64,000 nt of DNA from Amoeboaphelidium protococcarum (taxonomy: Eukaryota; Aphelidiomycota; Aphelidea): positions 791,409 to 855,408 of the forward strand of contig JALECJ010000056.1 in assembly GCA_023515745.1 (NCBI GenBank), in the 5' to 3' direction. The translations under genes and the position numbers were made by a program. A model generated the notes under the pieces. It was not told the origin of the DNA, did no database searches, and saw nothing but the letters and a program-made list of their open reading frames with translations. Every line of letters begins with the position of its first letter. The first letter of the stretch is position 1. Shown here one piece after another: positions 23,040-36,526 of this stretch.

Positions 23040-25566
23040 TTTGTTGAAAAGCGATAAGCTTCAATTTTCACCGAACGATCATCCTACAGTACTACTGTGC
23101 CTAATCTACTTGATCACGAACGGGTGACATTTTCCTTAGGCAACAGAGAAATCACATTCTTTATTTATTCATACATCTGTAAGTGTGGCCTTCTATGAGT
23201 AGATTGAAAGCTTCATAAATAAACGTTCTTTCCCACTTAGGCTTGGAGCGGTTAAAATGAACAATCAATTAAGACATGGATCAAATGAACACATTGGCGA
23301 TAAAAAATGCAATTTTATTTAATCAGTTCAAGCTAATCAGTTCAAGCTATGTAGATAAGACTTCAAATCCTGCAATGACCAACGATTATTCTACAGCTGC
23401 AGACAATTTTCGACGATTTTATGAATAATGGTGCTATGTTGAGTAAACTACTCCTTCCACACAATTTCACTGCCATCCAATTCACGATAAGATTCATGGT
23501 TAGCCAACTCCTACTTTCTGTTGATAACAAATTGCCAATTAAATTTTTAGGTAGTCCATTGAAAAACCATAACACCAATAAGCCACATGTCATATTTTTC
23601 AGTAACGAGAGTCTCAGGTGCGCTATCACGCGCCTCTTGCGATTTAAGAGATGTAAATCCAAAGGGTGCGGCTAGATCGTAGTCAATCAACACTATCTTA
23701 TCATCGCTTTTCCAACATAAGTTTGCGGCGCGTATATCGCAATGACAACTCTTGTGCTCTTAGCTCAAGCGAGACAACTATTCAACCAACTACAATAAAA
23801 CGTCCTTCAGTTGAGAAAGTCCAGAGGGAGGACGCTTGTGCAGATCGCCGCCTTCGTACCAAGGCATGGATAACAAACTTTATTTATACTTCCACCCTTA
23901 ACACAGCTCACTATCCCAAAGTAATTCAGCATCCATCATAGTAGAACCAGTCCAAACACTGTACAGCTTATAGACGCGTTTATTTTTCTAGTCAACATAA
24001 AGAGGATTGTAGAAAGAAGGGCGCGCTATTAACTCGGACACATCAACATGAGGCAGCATTTTTTAAACAGAGCCAGGAGGAATCCAACAATATCTGGCAC
24101 GCGGCTATAAAATATCAGTAGAATGTTCAACCAGGCTTCTTTAAACTTACAATGCCCACAATACCCAAGATGACAACATGACAGCCATATCACGGCCAAA
24201 ACAGCGGTTTGAGCGCTGAACTCCAATGACACCAGCATGAAAATATACAGAGTTTAAATCAATGCGTATCATGTACAACGATTTGTGTGATAGAAGAGGC
24301 ACGTAAAAGCGCCATTAAGGACCAAATATCTCAGTGACAACATTTGCAGGTAGCATAGGATAGACTCGCAATATGAAACTTATACCATATAGAGCAGCCT
24401 AACGCGCTGGTTTTTCAATTAAAGCGCTTAAGTCATTTTAGAGCAGAGAGTCTAGTTTGACTTCGGCGATTGGGCCAATAATATCACCACGGCCAATCTT
24501 TTACAGCATGATATCACACACGCTATAACGTGGACAAAACACCCTAGGCATAAGTGGCTAATTTTAAGCTTCAAATCCTGTGTTTCTAGGAATTTCTTTA
24601 CCTTTTACCCAAGTGTATCCATCAACTTTCAACACTTTAAGAATATGCTCTAGCAACTTTATCACTTAAGGCTGAGTGTCTGCAATCTCACTCTAATCTT
24701 GAAGCGATGATAAACTGCTCAAGTATGTTTCAATATCCTACAAGCCATAAGCCATAGCTGATCTCTGATTTGGAGGCACTTTTTACAATAGTTCAGCATT
24801 GAAATCAATCGGGCTATCAGAGGAAAGTAACAAATGAGATGCCACCCCACTATCAATGGCACTACTATGAGTAGACGTATGCATCAATGGCGACTCTCGT
24901 GCATTACTCAGATCCTCGCGAATAACGCTCACAAAATGTGAAGTAGACATGACTAGTAATGTTTAGAATTTGAAAGTAAAATTGAGGACTGAAGGAGAAA
25001 TGAAAGTCGCTGCTTTAATGACCAATATATGAACAGCCAATCAGATGTGATGACTAGGCGCAGCGATAAAAATGTCGTGGCGCGGGAATAGCAAATTGGA
25101 TCTTTAAGTCAGTCAATGTTATAGGACTAATATATACCACTAAAAATTATGTCAAAAAACTACTAAAGAGTCCAAAATTTTGTCATTTAGGTATTTTACT
25201 ATCTACATTTCATAAGGCGTAATGGTAAACACTGACGGTTATTGGCAAGTTGTCCGGCTTTACATTAGCACATCAACTTAGGATCACCCTAATTCGTTCA
25301 TTTATAATATTCAAACGTATATATACGTGCACAAAAGCTCAGCATATACGAACTTATATATTATACGTGTTAACCGTGTTATAAGGTTTCAAGATAGCGA
25401 GCGCCTCAGCTCTCTTTCATTCAGTCTCAATTAGCGAATGCGATGTGGCCGGCTATATAGAGCTGCGAGATAGCAGCTTTCTAGTCGTAATTTGTCTAAT
25501 GGGAGTGCGTTTTAGTTATCAACTTTTAATTCTTTAATATCTCTAATAAGGTGAGGCTAGATGATT
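23040..25566. repeat. Duplicated cassette, copy 2
   Basis: Second copy of the block at 18426-21236, same orientation, gap-free. The coding part differs mostly by scattered substitutions; the region around residues 240-350 of the protein is the most diverged. It lacks the 181-bp block of copy 1. Confidence 0.9.
23337..24950 (-). CDS. Nuclease-like plus protein-kinase-domain protein, copy 2
   Basis: A 537-residue single-exon protein ending in TGA within a two-unit 14-bp repeat. The Asp at about 156 and AEVK at 162-165 form a candidate PD-(D/E)xK signature. The kinase-like part runs from about 320 to 537: MPWYEGGDLHKRPP (hinge), HCDIRAANLCW (catalytic loop, about 403-413), LIDYDLA (about 421-427), APE (about 445) and YDMWLIG (about 453). 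The first 60 residues are Ser-rich with no signal peptide and no crinkler header. Substrate and role are unknown. The paralogue at 18810 shows the same architecture, so both copies appear intact. Confidence 0.78.
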
Positions 25567-25890
25567 ATATTGTCGATACTACCGTGAAAGTCGCATTGCT
25601 CACATATCACCGAAGATCTCTCCTAAAAATCGTTACTCATCTGCTCGGAAGCCTCACATTAATGCATTAACCCGTTAAAGCGTAAGACGTTAGCCAGGAA
25701 TAGCAAAAATTGGGAATTTTATCGCAAATTAGCAGCGTTAGTGGTTTATTGTTTCGTGTGCCACATTCCTACAATCACGTTGATTTTAAAACAAAGTAGA
25801 CACGCGAGTCTATTCGCTTTTCCAGTGTGAGCCAACAGTCAAACGAAAACGAGAACTGTACTATATGAAATGTAATAGAATAGATAAAAA
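24951..25890. other. Upstream region of kinase copy 2 and spacer, no gene seen
   Basis: Positions 24951-25566 are the duplicated upstream flank. From 25567 to 25890 the sequence is unique and AT-rich, and it should contain the spastin promoter. I see no open frame, tRNA or repeat. Confidence 0.5.
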
Positions 25891-27364
<1,474 letters not shown>

Positions 27365-27446
27365 AGACCCATAGAATGACGCAAACAACATACTGCATGT
27401 CAATTTAAGCACTTATATTATAAACTCACAGCTCATCATTTCGAAA

Positions 27447-28158
27447 TCATATACGCTACTTTTTCGTTGTTGGTTTTCTCAATGTATCAAAATCATCTTA
27501 TTGTTTTCTATCAGCTTTAGCAAGACCTTTATTTTTAAAGAGTTTAGATTTAGCCTTTTCCCTGCGCTCATCCACAACCTGCTTTAGTGGAGATTGCCGC
27601 CGGCTTTACTACTGACCCATCTTTTGTACACTTTTTGGTTAATCATAGTCAGTATCTTATAAATACGCGCCTTGACTAGATTTAGTTGTGGATTCAATCT
27701 TTATCCCACTTTGGGCCGATAAATCCGTTTTAATTGATTAATCATATACATCTTATTTTTACTAATGAGCAAAAGTATCAACACTATCCGATAAGCCAAG
27801 AGCTGCATTCATCAATTATTACTCTTGCAGTTTGACGCGCTCACGTTCTATTTCCACTAGCGATTTCTTGTTATCAGCAGTCAGCAGTGTATCATCATCA
27901 TCATCCCCAGCAACTCTGGCGCCTTCCTCTGGCTTTGTAAACCATAAAATGTCTCCTCGCCGCTCTGCATTCTCACTGCGAGCCATTATAGATGCACCTA
28001 AATAATTTGATTTATGCTTATCAGTTTTTACATCTTCCCACTTAAATAAACCGCTGCCACCTCTATTTCCCGGTCTACAGATAACGAATATAGTACAATC
28101 AACCCACTATTTACTAATTAATATGAAGCATGAATTCTTACCTTATTCTATCTTTCAT
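27447..28158 (-). CDS. MMTAG2 / C1orf35-like protein
   Basis: A 214-residue protein in two exons: a 17-nt first exon (28142-28158, MKDRI) and a second (27447-28074), joined across a 67-nt intron ending TGTAG. The splice gives MKDRIRPGNRGGSG, then LFKWEDVKTDKHKSNYLGAS and GDILWFTKPEE, the N-terminal signature of the MMTAG2 family, whose function is poorly known (nuclear, RNA-associated in animals). The rest is charged and low complexity, ending in a basic tail with KAKSKLFKNKGLAK. The tiny exon is strongly supported because it completes the conserved N-terminus. It converges with spastin, 82 bp away. Confidence 0.78.
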
Positions 28159-28417
28159 TTGATGATATAATTAGGTCGGTAATTAACGTTACTCAATCTC
28201 TTTATGTAGCTTTACCTGAACGCGGAAAAGGCTTTACTATAAAGACGTATTGCGGCGAGTCATCACTGGAAGAGTCCTTGTAAACGGCAAACTACTCTAT
28301 GAAGAGTGAAATACAAAAACTTACTTTATACGATTTAAGATTATTATTTATTATTTATTTAAATCTCATTAAAATTGAATCTATTGAAAGTAACCCGCTT
28401 CCGGCACTTCATTATAC

Positions 28418-30064
28418 TCAAGGATTCAGAAGGCCAACTAGAGCCTCACAACACTTTAAAAAAGCATCTCCTACTTTAGACCAATTGATTTAACGTTTGC
28501 ATGAATCGGGATTACAGTTTCCAAAACGCGCCAAGGCTTCCCTCTCAAGAAATTCCTCCGTAGTGAGAGGCTTTTACTCAAGCATGAGGTTCTACAACTA
28601 TGTCATATGCAGCTCATTATACGGCAGAGCATACTGAGGATTGTCAGTCCTTGCATCCAGAGGACGATTTCTCAAAATTCCCCAACTCTCGTCATAGTCG
28701 TGAGTATTGTCTCTAGAGTAGTAATGAGAAGTGAGGACCCAGTACGCCCAGCTAATATCATTCTTCACAATCCAGTCACTGACACACTCCAACCACATGG
28801 TATCGACATTATGAGCATTAGGATCATACTTGCGCACATCCATACCAAATTCAGACAGCCACAGCGGATGGCCAAGTTTACCTTTGACGAAGCCGACGCG
28901 TTAATCCAAAAACTTTTACGCGTGATTACACCCAACTCTATATCCCAGCTTGAAGAACGGCCAGCTGTAGATGAGATTATAGAAATGAGCCTCGAAAATC
29001 AACTTTGTATTCATAAAAGAATCCATGCCTGCTGAGACGAAATGCTCCTTCTTTAACTGACGTAAATCTCCGCCCATAGTCTTTCCGGATACGATGATCA
29101 ACAAGTTCGGATTAGCCTTGTACACAGTAGAAGCACCAGCTCTCATATGCTTAAACCACTCCTTGTTGTCGCTCTTCAACTTCAAAGACATTGGCTCATT
29201 ACGCAAACCAATGCCCACTACATTGGGCCAATTCTTGGCTAGTGTCGCAACGGTATGCAGATTCTACAACCAAGTGGAAGACTACAATCCTCTTTACTCA
29301 AACCAACGCTATCCATCCATAAGTCCACAACACCACTGAGCTTCCGCAGCGTGATTATCCATGATCACAAATATTCCAAATTTCCCCAGCTCATACAATG
29401 CAATGTTCAAGACATCTCCCACAGTGACCGTGTTAATATCCAACGTTGGATTGTTCTTCACAAAACCATCCAGGCTGGTACTCGACATGGCCGCCTTACG
29501 CGATCTTCCTCCGAATACTCTCTTCATATACGCAGCAAATCCACGACCTGGTTATCTCTTTTAATGAAATGCTTACACCAGGGTCCAATCCAATTTGTCG
29601 ATCATTTCCATAGAGTAGGTATAGCGCACGCAGTTGAATCCCAGATTATAAATGGACGCCGCCAGCTCCATGACGCTATAATGCGCCAGACCTTCTGGGA
29701 TCAAAGCCTCCATATGACTGGCCCAATTGACACACGCCATCTTGACAAATTTTCTGTTGGCATCTAGAATTGAATTTAACTTGGTGGAGAACGGTACCTA
29801 TAGGACAAACTCATTATTAGGCATCTAGCCAGGCAACACCAGTCTCTTCAATTAACGATTCTAAATATCTGGCTCCTCAAAACTGCGCATCTACAAGAAT
29901 CTCTGATAAGACGTAGGCTTGGTGCTTTCGATCTCCTGTAGCGCGTATTCACCCGGAGCTCTAAAATCAGTTAGCACCTGAAAGTCCTATCTCAGGCTGT
30001 CCAAGGTATTATCGGCGGCCACTAGAGCAGCCAGCCAAATAATAGCAGTAATTGCGGATTTCAT
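28418..30064 (-). CDS. Secreted glycoside hydrolase family 5 (cellulase-like)
   Basis: A 548-residue single-exon protein. The start at 30064 gives a clear signal peptide (MKSAITAIIWLAALVAADN); an in-frame ATG lies 45 codons upstream but would bury it. The barrel shows GH5 landmarks: FNCVRYTYSMEM, FVIMDNHAAEAQWCC, the acid/base Glu in VVGIGLRNEP (near residue 288) and the nucleophile Glu in PLWLSEFGMD (near 405). It resembles fungal and plant GH5 proteins annotated as cellulase or mannanase; the exact substrate cannot be read from sequence. The C-terminus contains Cys pairs (FGNCNPDSCK, LKCCEALVG), consistent with secretion. Confidence 0.85.
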
Positions 30065-30291
30065 TTTCAATTTTAATACGCGACTTTCAGAAATGATCTG
30101 GTAAAGTGAAGTGGTCGAAGGATTGCTGATGAGGACCCCCCTGTTTAAGGGGTTTAGCGGCGAACGCGGTGTAGCCTTATCACATTCAGCGACATGCATT
30201 CGTACTATTGTATGATGGCTCTCAATTTAAAGTTGTAAAAATATTTGTAATACTGTACTAGAGTATAAATTTATGGAAATGTTCAATAATT

Positions 30292-32253
30292 TCAATTCTA
30301 AGTCTCATTTTCAGGGCCATCGAATTCATCGCCATGATCCGCTTCATCCTCATCCTCATCATCCAAGCCGGCCAACTGAACACCTTCAGGCAATCTGTAA
30401 ATGCGAACCTTGGTAGCATTAGGATCTCTCCAGATGATAAATCTTCCATCTTGCATAGCATCGCGCTCAATAACTTCATCAGACTCCTCCTCATTCTCGT
30501 CCTGATCTACATCGTCAGTGCGTACGCCCAAAAAGACATCCACCAGCTACTTGACAATACCCCAACAGTTGCTGACATCCATGTTCACCTACTTGGCCAA
30601 ATCTTCGCATTTTACAGACTGAGTGCCTAGCAGAACGTACTGATTACTCACGCTATCACTTTGACTGTTCATCAGACCTCTGGCACCATTGACGCGACTA
30701 AACAGACCAATCTTGATAAAATCCACACCTCCCAAAAAGGCTTCACACAACCATCTGGCCCAGACGAAAGAATTAGATTTCATTTCACTGGCCAAAATTG
30801 CACCCTTCTAGTTCTTCTACAGCTTCGTCTACCATGTGGTATAGTTGGCGATAGGATTGTTGGATTTCGGATCAATAGGAAAGTGTTCAGTAAGAGCCCT
30901 GATGTGAACTTGCGACTCCGACTCGACTCCCTCATTCGAAGTGACCAGATAAGAGTCGGCATCAGTTCTGGCAACAAGAGTCAAATTGGTAGACGCTCCT
31001 TTAGCAGGCTGCATCTTCCATGCACGGTAAGAGAATGCACGACTTAATGTCTTCTTCGCATCCTTACTATCACTGTCCGCAGACATATTCAACACCTTAC
31101 CATCATCCAGCAGTGGCACTTGACTAAACACCTCAGAGACCAGAGTAGCCTATTTAGCCAAATTCAAAGGACTCCATGGATGTTCCTTATTTCCGGCAAT
31201 GTCGTGAGGTGCATAATCAATGTGAGGCGATGCAGCACCGGGATTATTGTACAAAGCTGGGTGCGGAGGTGCAGTCTCGTGTACGAATTGATAGTCCAGG
31301 GTAGAGCCGTCTCTCTTGTCAAGATACAAAAATCTCTTCATCACTTCTACACCATCCTTATTCTTCCCCGACACCGTCTTCTTGGTGACCACTATATCCC
31401 AACTCAGAGCAGAACGAGGTAATGCCATTATAGCTGCAAGTACAGATGAGCTAACAAACACAACATCACTGCTCTCCAAATCCTCAGATAGATCTTCACT
31501 GATGTACTTGTTCTTCTCTTGTACCTTCAATAAGATAGGATCCTTCAGAGCAGTGGTGCGATCAATCTGAGAAATTTCATCATTCAATTACAATTCCAGC
31601 TTCTTCTCCACCAACATCTTCTTCTACTTTGCAGTGACTCTGTCCCAGGCACGATCATAAGGCTTCAATTGACCGACTTTGTACAGATTCTTGTCGAAAT
31701 CTGGGCCGCCACTGAGTACAGTTTTCGCAGCCCTTGCAGCCAGACTGAGAGGCTTAGATGGCCCGGCGTCATACGTCATCTTGTTAAACTAGAACATCTG
31801 ATACTCTTGAACCAGTTTCCAATCTGCACCAATCGTAATCGAAGACTCCTTCTTTCTCTACTTCAACTGCAGCTCATCCACTTTACGTCTAGAATCATAC
31901 GGGCGACGACCACCACCAAAAGTGTTATTATTATTTCTTTTGAACTATGACTGCTAGTACTACTGGGAAGATTTGTTACCAGCCGTATTTTATCCAGTTG
32001 CTACACCCCAGCCAGGTGCAGAGGCAGACTTGACATTAGATTGCGCATTACCGGTTCTACTAACAACGTTATAAGCCAAACCATCATCAGCATCATCTCT
32101 GGATTAAGCATTCGCGTCATCTGCAGAGTACCAATCAGCAATCTTATTCAGCACAGCACCCTTATGGTACGGCTTCCACATACTCTCAGGCACATTATCG
32201 GGAGGCCCAATTCTAGTATGAGAAAGCAACGTGGGAGGCAATTCAAATACCAT
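30292..32253 (-). CDS. EIF3D: Translation initiation factor 3 subunit D
   Basis: A 653-residue single-exon protein. Landmarks in order: the N-terminal PPTLLSHTRIGPPDNVPE; YHKGAVLNKIADWYSADD; VLAAIMALPRSALSWDIVV (the cap-binding core); KRFLYLDKRDGSTLDYQFV; AYSYRAWKM-type FSYRAWKMQPA; EMKSNSFVWARWLCEAFLGG; and the acidic C-terminus after WRDPNATKVRIYRLPEGVQL. eIF3d is a subunit of the eIF3 complex and binds mRNA caps in some contexts. The minus-strand upstream region is pyrimidine-rich on the sense strand. The length is above the human 548 because of Gln/Asn-rich insertions near the N-terminus. Confidence 0.93.
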
Positions 32254-32980
32254 TTTTTAAATGAATTGATAGAATCAATTTGATATATTAATCGCGTTTC
32301 AATTATAACAGAGAACGGATGTAAAGAAAGGAGCGAAATAAAAAGAGAACGCGTCGAGCATCAGAATGAAAATCGAAAATCGCTTCGGTTAAAACTTTCT
32401 CGCGTTTCATCTTCAACGATAGTCTGATACGAGCGTTGATGTACCAGTCCTAACTGTAATTTTAGTTTCAGGTGGTCACTGTGAACATTTCTCTTTTAAA
32501 GCTAAATGGCCTCTGTATCTCTGTTCAAAAAATATTTACGTCATAGAAATTGTTGCAAGTTAATCAGCCATCCTCAGGTCAGCTTGAGTATGTCATACAC
32601 TATTTGCGTTAAGGTGTTTAAAAAAACTCTCTCTCTACATATCAACACATTCCATTTAACAAGATGCTATTAAAATATATCACAGTGCCTCTCATTTAAA
32701 ATTGATATCATAGCATATTGTGTTGTACAATACTACCAGTACCTTCCCATCAAGGACTTCATTAACTACTGTAAAACAAAATGTAAAGGATTCCCATCCT
32801 GAAAGGGAAATGAAACGAATCTCTCTGCACTCTTCAGATCGATCGTGGCCGTTTCGCGTTGCCGTTTCCGATAGAATTCTCAATCTTTGTTCGTACGAAA
32901 GTGAGAGAGTCGAACACTGCAATTGGTTGTTGTTGTATCACACGTGGCTATACTCTTCTTATTTCAACATTACTATTCTA
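32254..32980. promoter_or_regulatory. Divergent promoter region between EIF3D and the carrier gene
   Basis: Both flanking genes start from this gap. On each sense strand there is a pyrimidine-rich tract: the complement of 32308-32400 for EIF3D, and CTCTCTCT near 32627 with a weaker tract near 32817 for the carrier. A plus-strand open frame from 32720 runs in phase into the carrier start but does not look like protein. Confidence 0.4.
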
Positions 32981-34148
32981 ATGAAACACTCAGATTAGCA
33001 AAAGTCACAGTAGAAGCCTCTTCCGTTCAAGTATCAATTGTTGGCTGGCGGAGTTGCTGGTGAGAGCCATTATATTTGTTGTTGATAATCAAAATCAAGT
33101 TTTACAGTTGCAAATGTGTGTAGGCATCACTGAGATTTTGTTATTGTATCCTCTGGATGTGATCAAGACGCGTTTGCAGTTGAGTACAAAGTCTGTGGTT
33201 GCATAGTAAGGAACTACAGTAGGAACTAAGCCAAGCATGGTTGGCATGTTGAGCAACATTGTGAAGCGAGAGGGGTTCGCATCGCTGTACCGTGGAATTA
33301 TACCTCCCATTCTATTGGAAGCACCTAAGCGTGCACTCAAGTTCTCCACAAATGACTAATACACACATTGGTTGAAGGAGAATGTTCCATACTTTAAGCA
33401 TCATCCGACTGTCGATTTGAACACTGTTGCAAGTTCACGCGATTAATCACACAAGTAGTCTGGTAATAGAAATGCCAAGATTCTTCTAGGATTTTGCACG
33501 GGTATAATGGCTGGTTGTACAGAGGCATTCATTGTGGTGCCATTTGAACTAATCAAGATCAACCTGCAAGATCCCGCAAAGAAGGCTCAGTTCAGCGGAA
33601 CTCTTGATTGTGTACGACAGATTTACCAAGGTAATGCAAGCTCCGGTGGTCTCATTTCAGGTGTTGCAGGCTTCTGGCGAGGATTGGAGTCGACTCTATG
33701 GCGGCATGCAGTGTGGAGTGGAACGTATTTCGGCGTCATTGGATACATCAAGTAGACGGATACTGTAGTGAAACTGAAGTAGGAGCAAGCGGTGAAGGGT
33801 AGTTCGTATGATACCATGATTGATTTTACGATTGGTGTAATTTCAGGAACATGTGCCACCCTATTAAATACTCCATATGATGTGGTGAAGACGAGAATTC
33901 AAAATAGCAGTGGTGGAGCGTCAAGCCAATGGAGTCACCCTTTGATGTTTAACATTGCGCGAAATGAAGGCCCCGCTGCACTGTGGAAAGGCTTCGTTCC
34001 CAAAGTTGTGCGACTTGGCCCAGGTAGGAATTCTCTTATACATATTATTTATCTTGTAATATGATTGAATTGTTAATGTGTAGGTGGAGGTGTTATGTTG
34101 GTTGTCTACACTGCAATCTGTGACTTTATTAGGAGAGAGTGGATGTGA
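32981..34148 (+). CDS. ODC1: Mitochondrial 2-oxodicarboxylate carrier
   Basis: A 347-residue SLC25-family protein in three exons (32981-33059, 33124-34023, 34084-34148) with 64- and 60-nt introns ending TGTAG. The three carrier repeats show LYPLDVIKTRLQ, VPFELIKINLQD and TPYDVVKTRIQN. The second repeat's E in place of D and the segment VPKVVRLGPGGGVMLVVYTA match the oxodicarboxylate carriers (Odc1/2, SLC25A21), which exchange oxoadipate and oxoglutarate across the inner membrane. A polar insertion (SSRDQSHKQSGNRN) lies between repeats one and two. I chose ATG 32981 because it gives the usual short N-terminus. Confidence 0.87.
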
Positions 34149-34154
34149 TTTGAC

Positions 34155-34181
34155 AGCTCTCTCTCTCTCTCTATCTCTCTT
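34155..34181. repeat. CT dinucleotide microsatellite
   Basis: A short CTCTCTCTCTCTCTATCTCTC tract lies just after the carrier stop and about 90 bp before a possible start codon at 34271. It resembles the pyrimidine tracts upstream of other genes here. Confidence 0.8.
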
Positions 34182-34270
34182 CCAACTGAAAGACACTTGT
34201 AAGCGCATGAAATTTAAAAGCATAAAATAAATATTAAATATGACTAAAGGGAGTAGAATAATTCATCAAG

Positions 34271-34715
34271 ATGCTTCAGTAGAAAGAACCTTTTGCTTTT
34301 CCACCGGAATGTGTTAAAGTTGCATATCTACCATCTGATCAAAGACGCGCATCAGCAACTTTGCATGATGTTACAACTCTGAAGTCAATTCAGATGAAGT
34401 AGAAGCAATGCAAGTGTTAAATTCATGTAAACAACAAGCAACAGCCTCTAGTGTAGACATTCCATTGTCAATTTCTTTCCTTATGAGACTATATCTGGAC
34501 GGTTAATTACAATCTTGATCTCGAATTTATTACAGCCTGTTAACATCCAATACTATCGATGGTATATTGGCGAGTGGCCCAGAGCGAAGTCTAATTGCAG
34601 ATGGCCACGTCGCGTCAATGAATATAAACACATAATGACACATTACAGTACTATTTCCATCGTCTTCTCCTGTATCAACATTAAATAGTTATTAAGAGAT
34701 AAATTAATCCATTGA
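34271..34715 (+). CDS. Possible small two-exon gene, unrecognised
   Basis: ATG at 34271 opens MLQQKEPFAFPPECVKVAYL and stays open. Removing a 58-nt GTAGAA...TGTAG intron (34399-34456) keeps the frame through YYRWYIGEWPRAKSNCRWPR to a TGA at 34713, giving 128 residues. The acceptor matches the window's TGTAG rule and a CT tract precedes the start. The donor is weaker than most, and I recognise no family. Treat as tentative. Confidence 0.3.
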
Positions 34716-35317
34716 AGTTGCATTTTTAGATGGAAATATCAGGACTGGCTGGATTCGCTATTGACTACCAACGGTATCACGCAAATCACTCAAAACCGAG
34801 TCAAATGCCACAGTAGATTTCGAGTATTATACACCACTCCTTAGACTTTCTATAATCTTTTTACATTAATAGATACGCGCATATCCCAGCACTTCCGGTA
34901 TAAGATGTCCGGTAGACTTTTTATGACCACACTCATTACTATGCTAGAAAACAATGACTGAACAGCGTGGAGATTAAATGTCATCAGAAGTATCACTGCT
35001 GAAATGGACAGGATCTACCGGCAGGTGACTGCATAAACACATTGATTATGATCGAAGACATCTGCTACACTCCTTCCTTTATTCTGAGATGGGCGCGAAT
35101 TCAGACACGTCAAAATCAAATATTTCTTCCTACTATACGGTCATTTTTTATCATTTGTATTTCTCCTTTTATCAAAGAGAATCTATCAGTTGATCTTTTA
35201 GTCTTTCGCTAATCGAATTTTAGTTTTGTAGATCAAAACCATTCCACGTCAAGAATATTACGTTTTTGTAACTAACGTAAACTTTTGCCTGATTATACTC
35301 CTTAAGGACTTATAAAG
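34716..35317. other. Unassigned region upstream of LIPT2
   Basis: Two overlapping frames are open here: one from ATG 34730 (MEISGLAGFAIDYQRYHANH) to TGA at 34957, another containing KYQDWLDSLLTTNGI. A TGTAG occurs at 35226. I could not join these into a convincing gene; they may be missed exons or chance frames. Confidence 0.4.
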
Positions 35318-36364
35318 ATGTAAAAAGCTCTTCCAATCTTGGTGAAAAGGCTGAGCGGTCTGTAGAGGTTCGCTCCGGTGTATGAGTTGCAACACCGACT
35401 ACAACATAATCTTAGTTTAGTTGATCTTATCGCTGGTGTAAAAAATGATAGATAACAACCCGATTAGTCTAAGAATAATGGCGGAATGTTAAATTAATAA
35501 CATTAATCGTCTAAACATGCTGGAAAAGAAGTTATACTGATGACGGAACATTTGCCAACGTTTACGGCTGGTAGACGGTTGGCGAATAATCAAGATTCGT
35601 AAGCTTTGGAGTGGACGCGATAGTTTTACGCACAACATGGTGCAGATTATGTCACTACTAATAGAGGTGGTAAATTGACGTTCCATGGACCTGGTTAGCT
35701 GGTGGTTTATCCAATTTTGAACTTGTCCAACCTGCGTGATGGTACGTGTCAGCCAGGTACTAAACGGCCGCCTACAGGTAACGTGAGATGTTATGTGTAT
35801 GACTTGGAGAGTGTTGTAATGCGAGCATGTTAAGATGGGTATGGCATATAAAGTAAACGCGCGGAAGATCTGATGTCCTAATAGTAATCATCATAATAAT
35901 CAGAATCGAGCAACAAAGAACCAAGCCATGATAGATCTGCACTAACAGGTGTTTGGATATAAAAGTAGAACAATCATTCATAATCGAATAATGATGGTTC
36001 ATCCTTGTGGAAATGTGACAAGATTGCGGCACTTGGGATTAACGTATCGCCGCGTACTCGACGAACATCGCATGGATTCTCCCTCAACTGTAATGTGGGT
36101 ATAGATCGCTGGTATTCCCTATTTGATCCTTGTGGATTCAAGTATAAGAAGAGTGACGATGCTTCTAGCGATGGTAGCAACTATGGCATTACATCTATAT
36201 CTGCCGAGATTGGGCGAAATGTTCCAGTGTCGAGTGAACTGATGGACATTGTCACCCGCTCCTTCTCTTCAGTATTCAATCGACAGCTAGTGGACGCGCA
36301 AGAAGCTGATCCTGATTTATGTGCAGACATTGACAAGTTTCTCCAAAATTATTAGACTGCTTGA
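35318..36364 (+). CDS. LIPT2: Octanoyl-[acyl carrier protein]:protein N-octanoyltransferase (LipB/LIPT2)
   Basis: A 348-residue single-exon enzyme that moves octanoate from ACP onto lipoyl domains in mitochondria. Motifs: EHLPTFTAGRR, NRGGKLTFHGPGQLVVYPIL with the substrate loop, VRCYVYDLESVV, TGVW, KIAALGINVSPRTRRTSHGF containing the catalytic Lys, and FDPCGF with the catalytic Cys. Gln of GPGQ, essentially invariant in LipB proteins, is TAG (35696). A Gln/Ser-rich insertion separates the two catalytic halves, and another follows the first 30 residues. The N-terminus is basic (MQKALPILVKRLSGLQRF), consistent with import. Confidence 0.9.
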
Positions 36365-36526
36365 TAATAAACGTAGACTTAAGTTATCATTCCATCTTCT
36401 GGTTGGTGAGTTATCTTTTAATTCTCTTTAATCGTTAAGGCCATCTTTACTTACTTTCTTTCCCGCTTGATTTCATAGCATTTTCATTAGCTCACGTATA
36501 CACATATTACATAGTAGATTCAAGAC

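Noticed and set aside
28299-28629. Plus-strand frame overlapping the 3' end of the GH5 gene
   Set aside because: It overlaps the GH5 coding end on the opposite strand and has no recognisable features.
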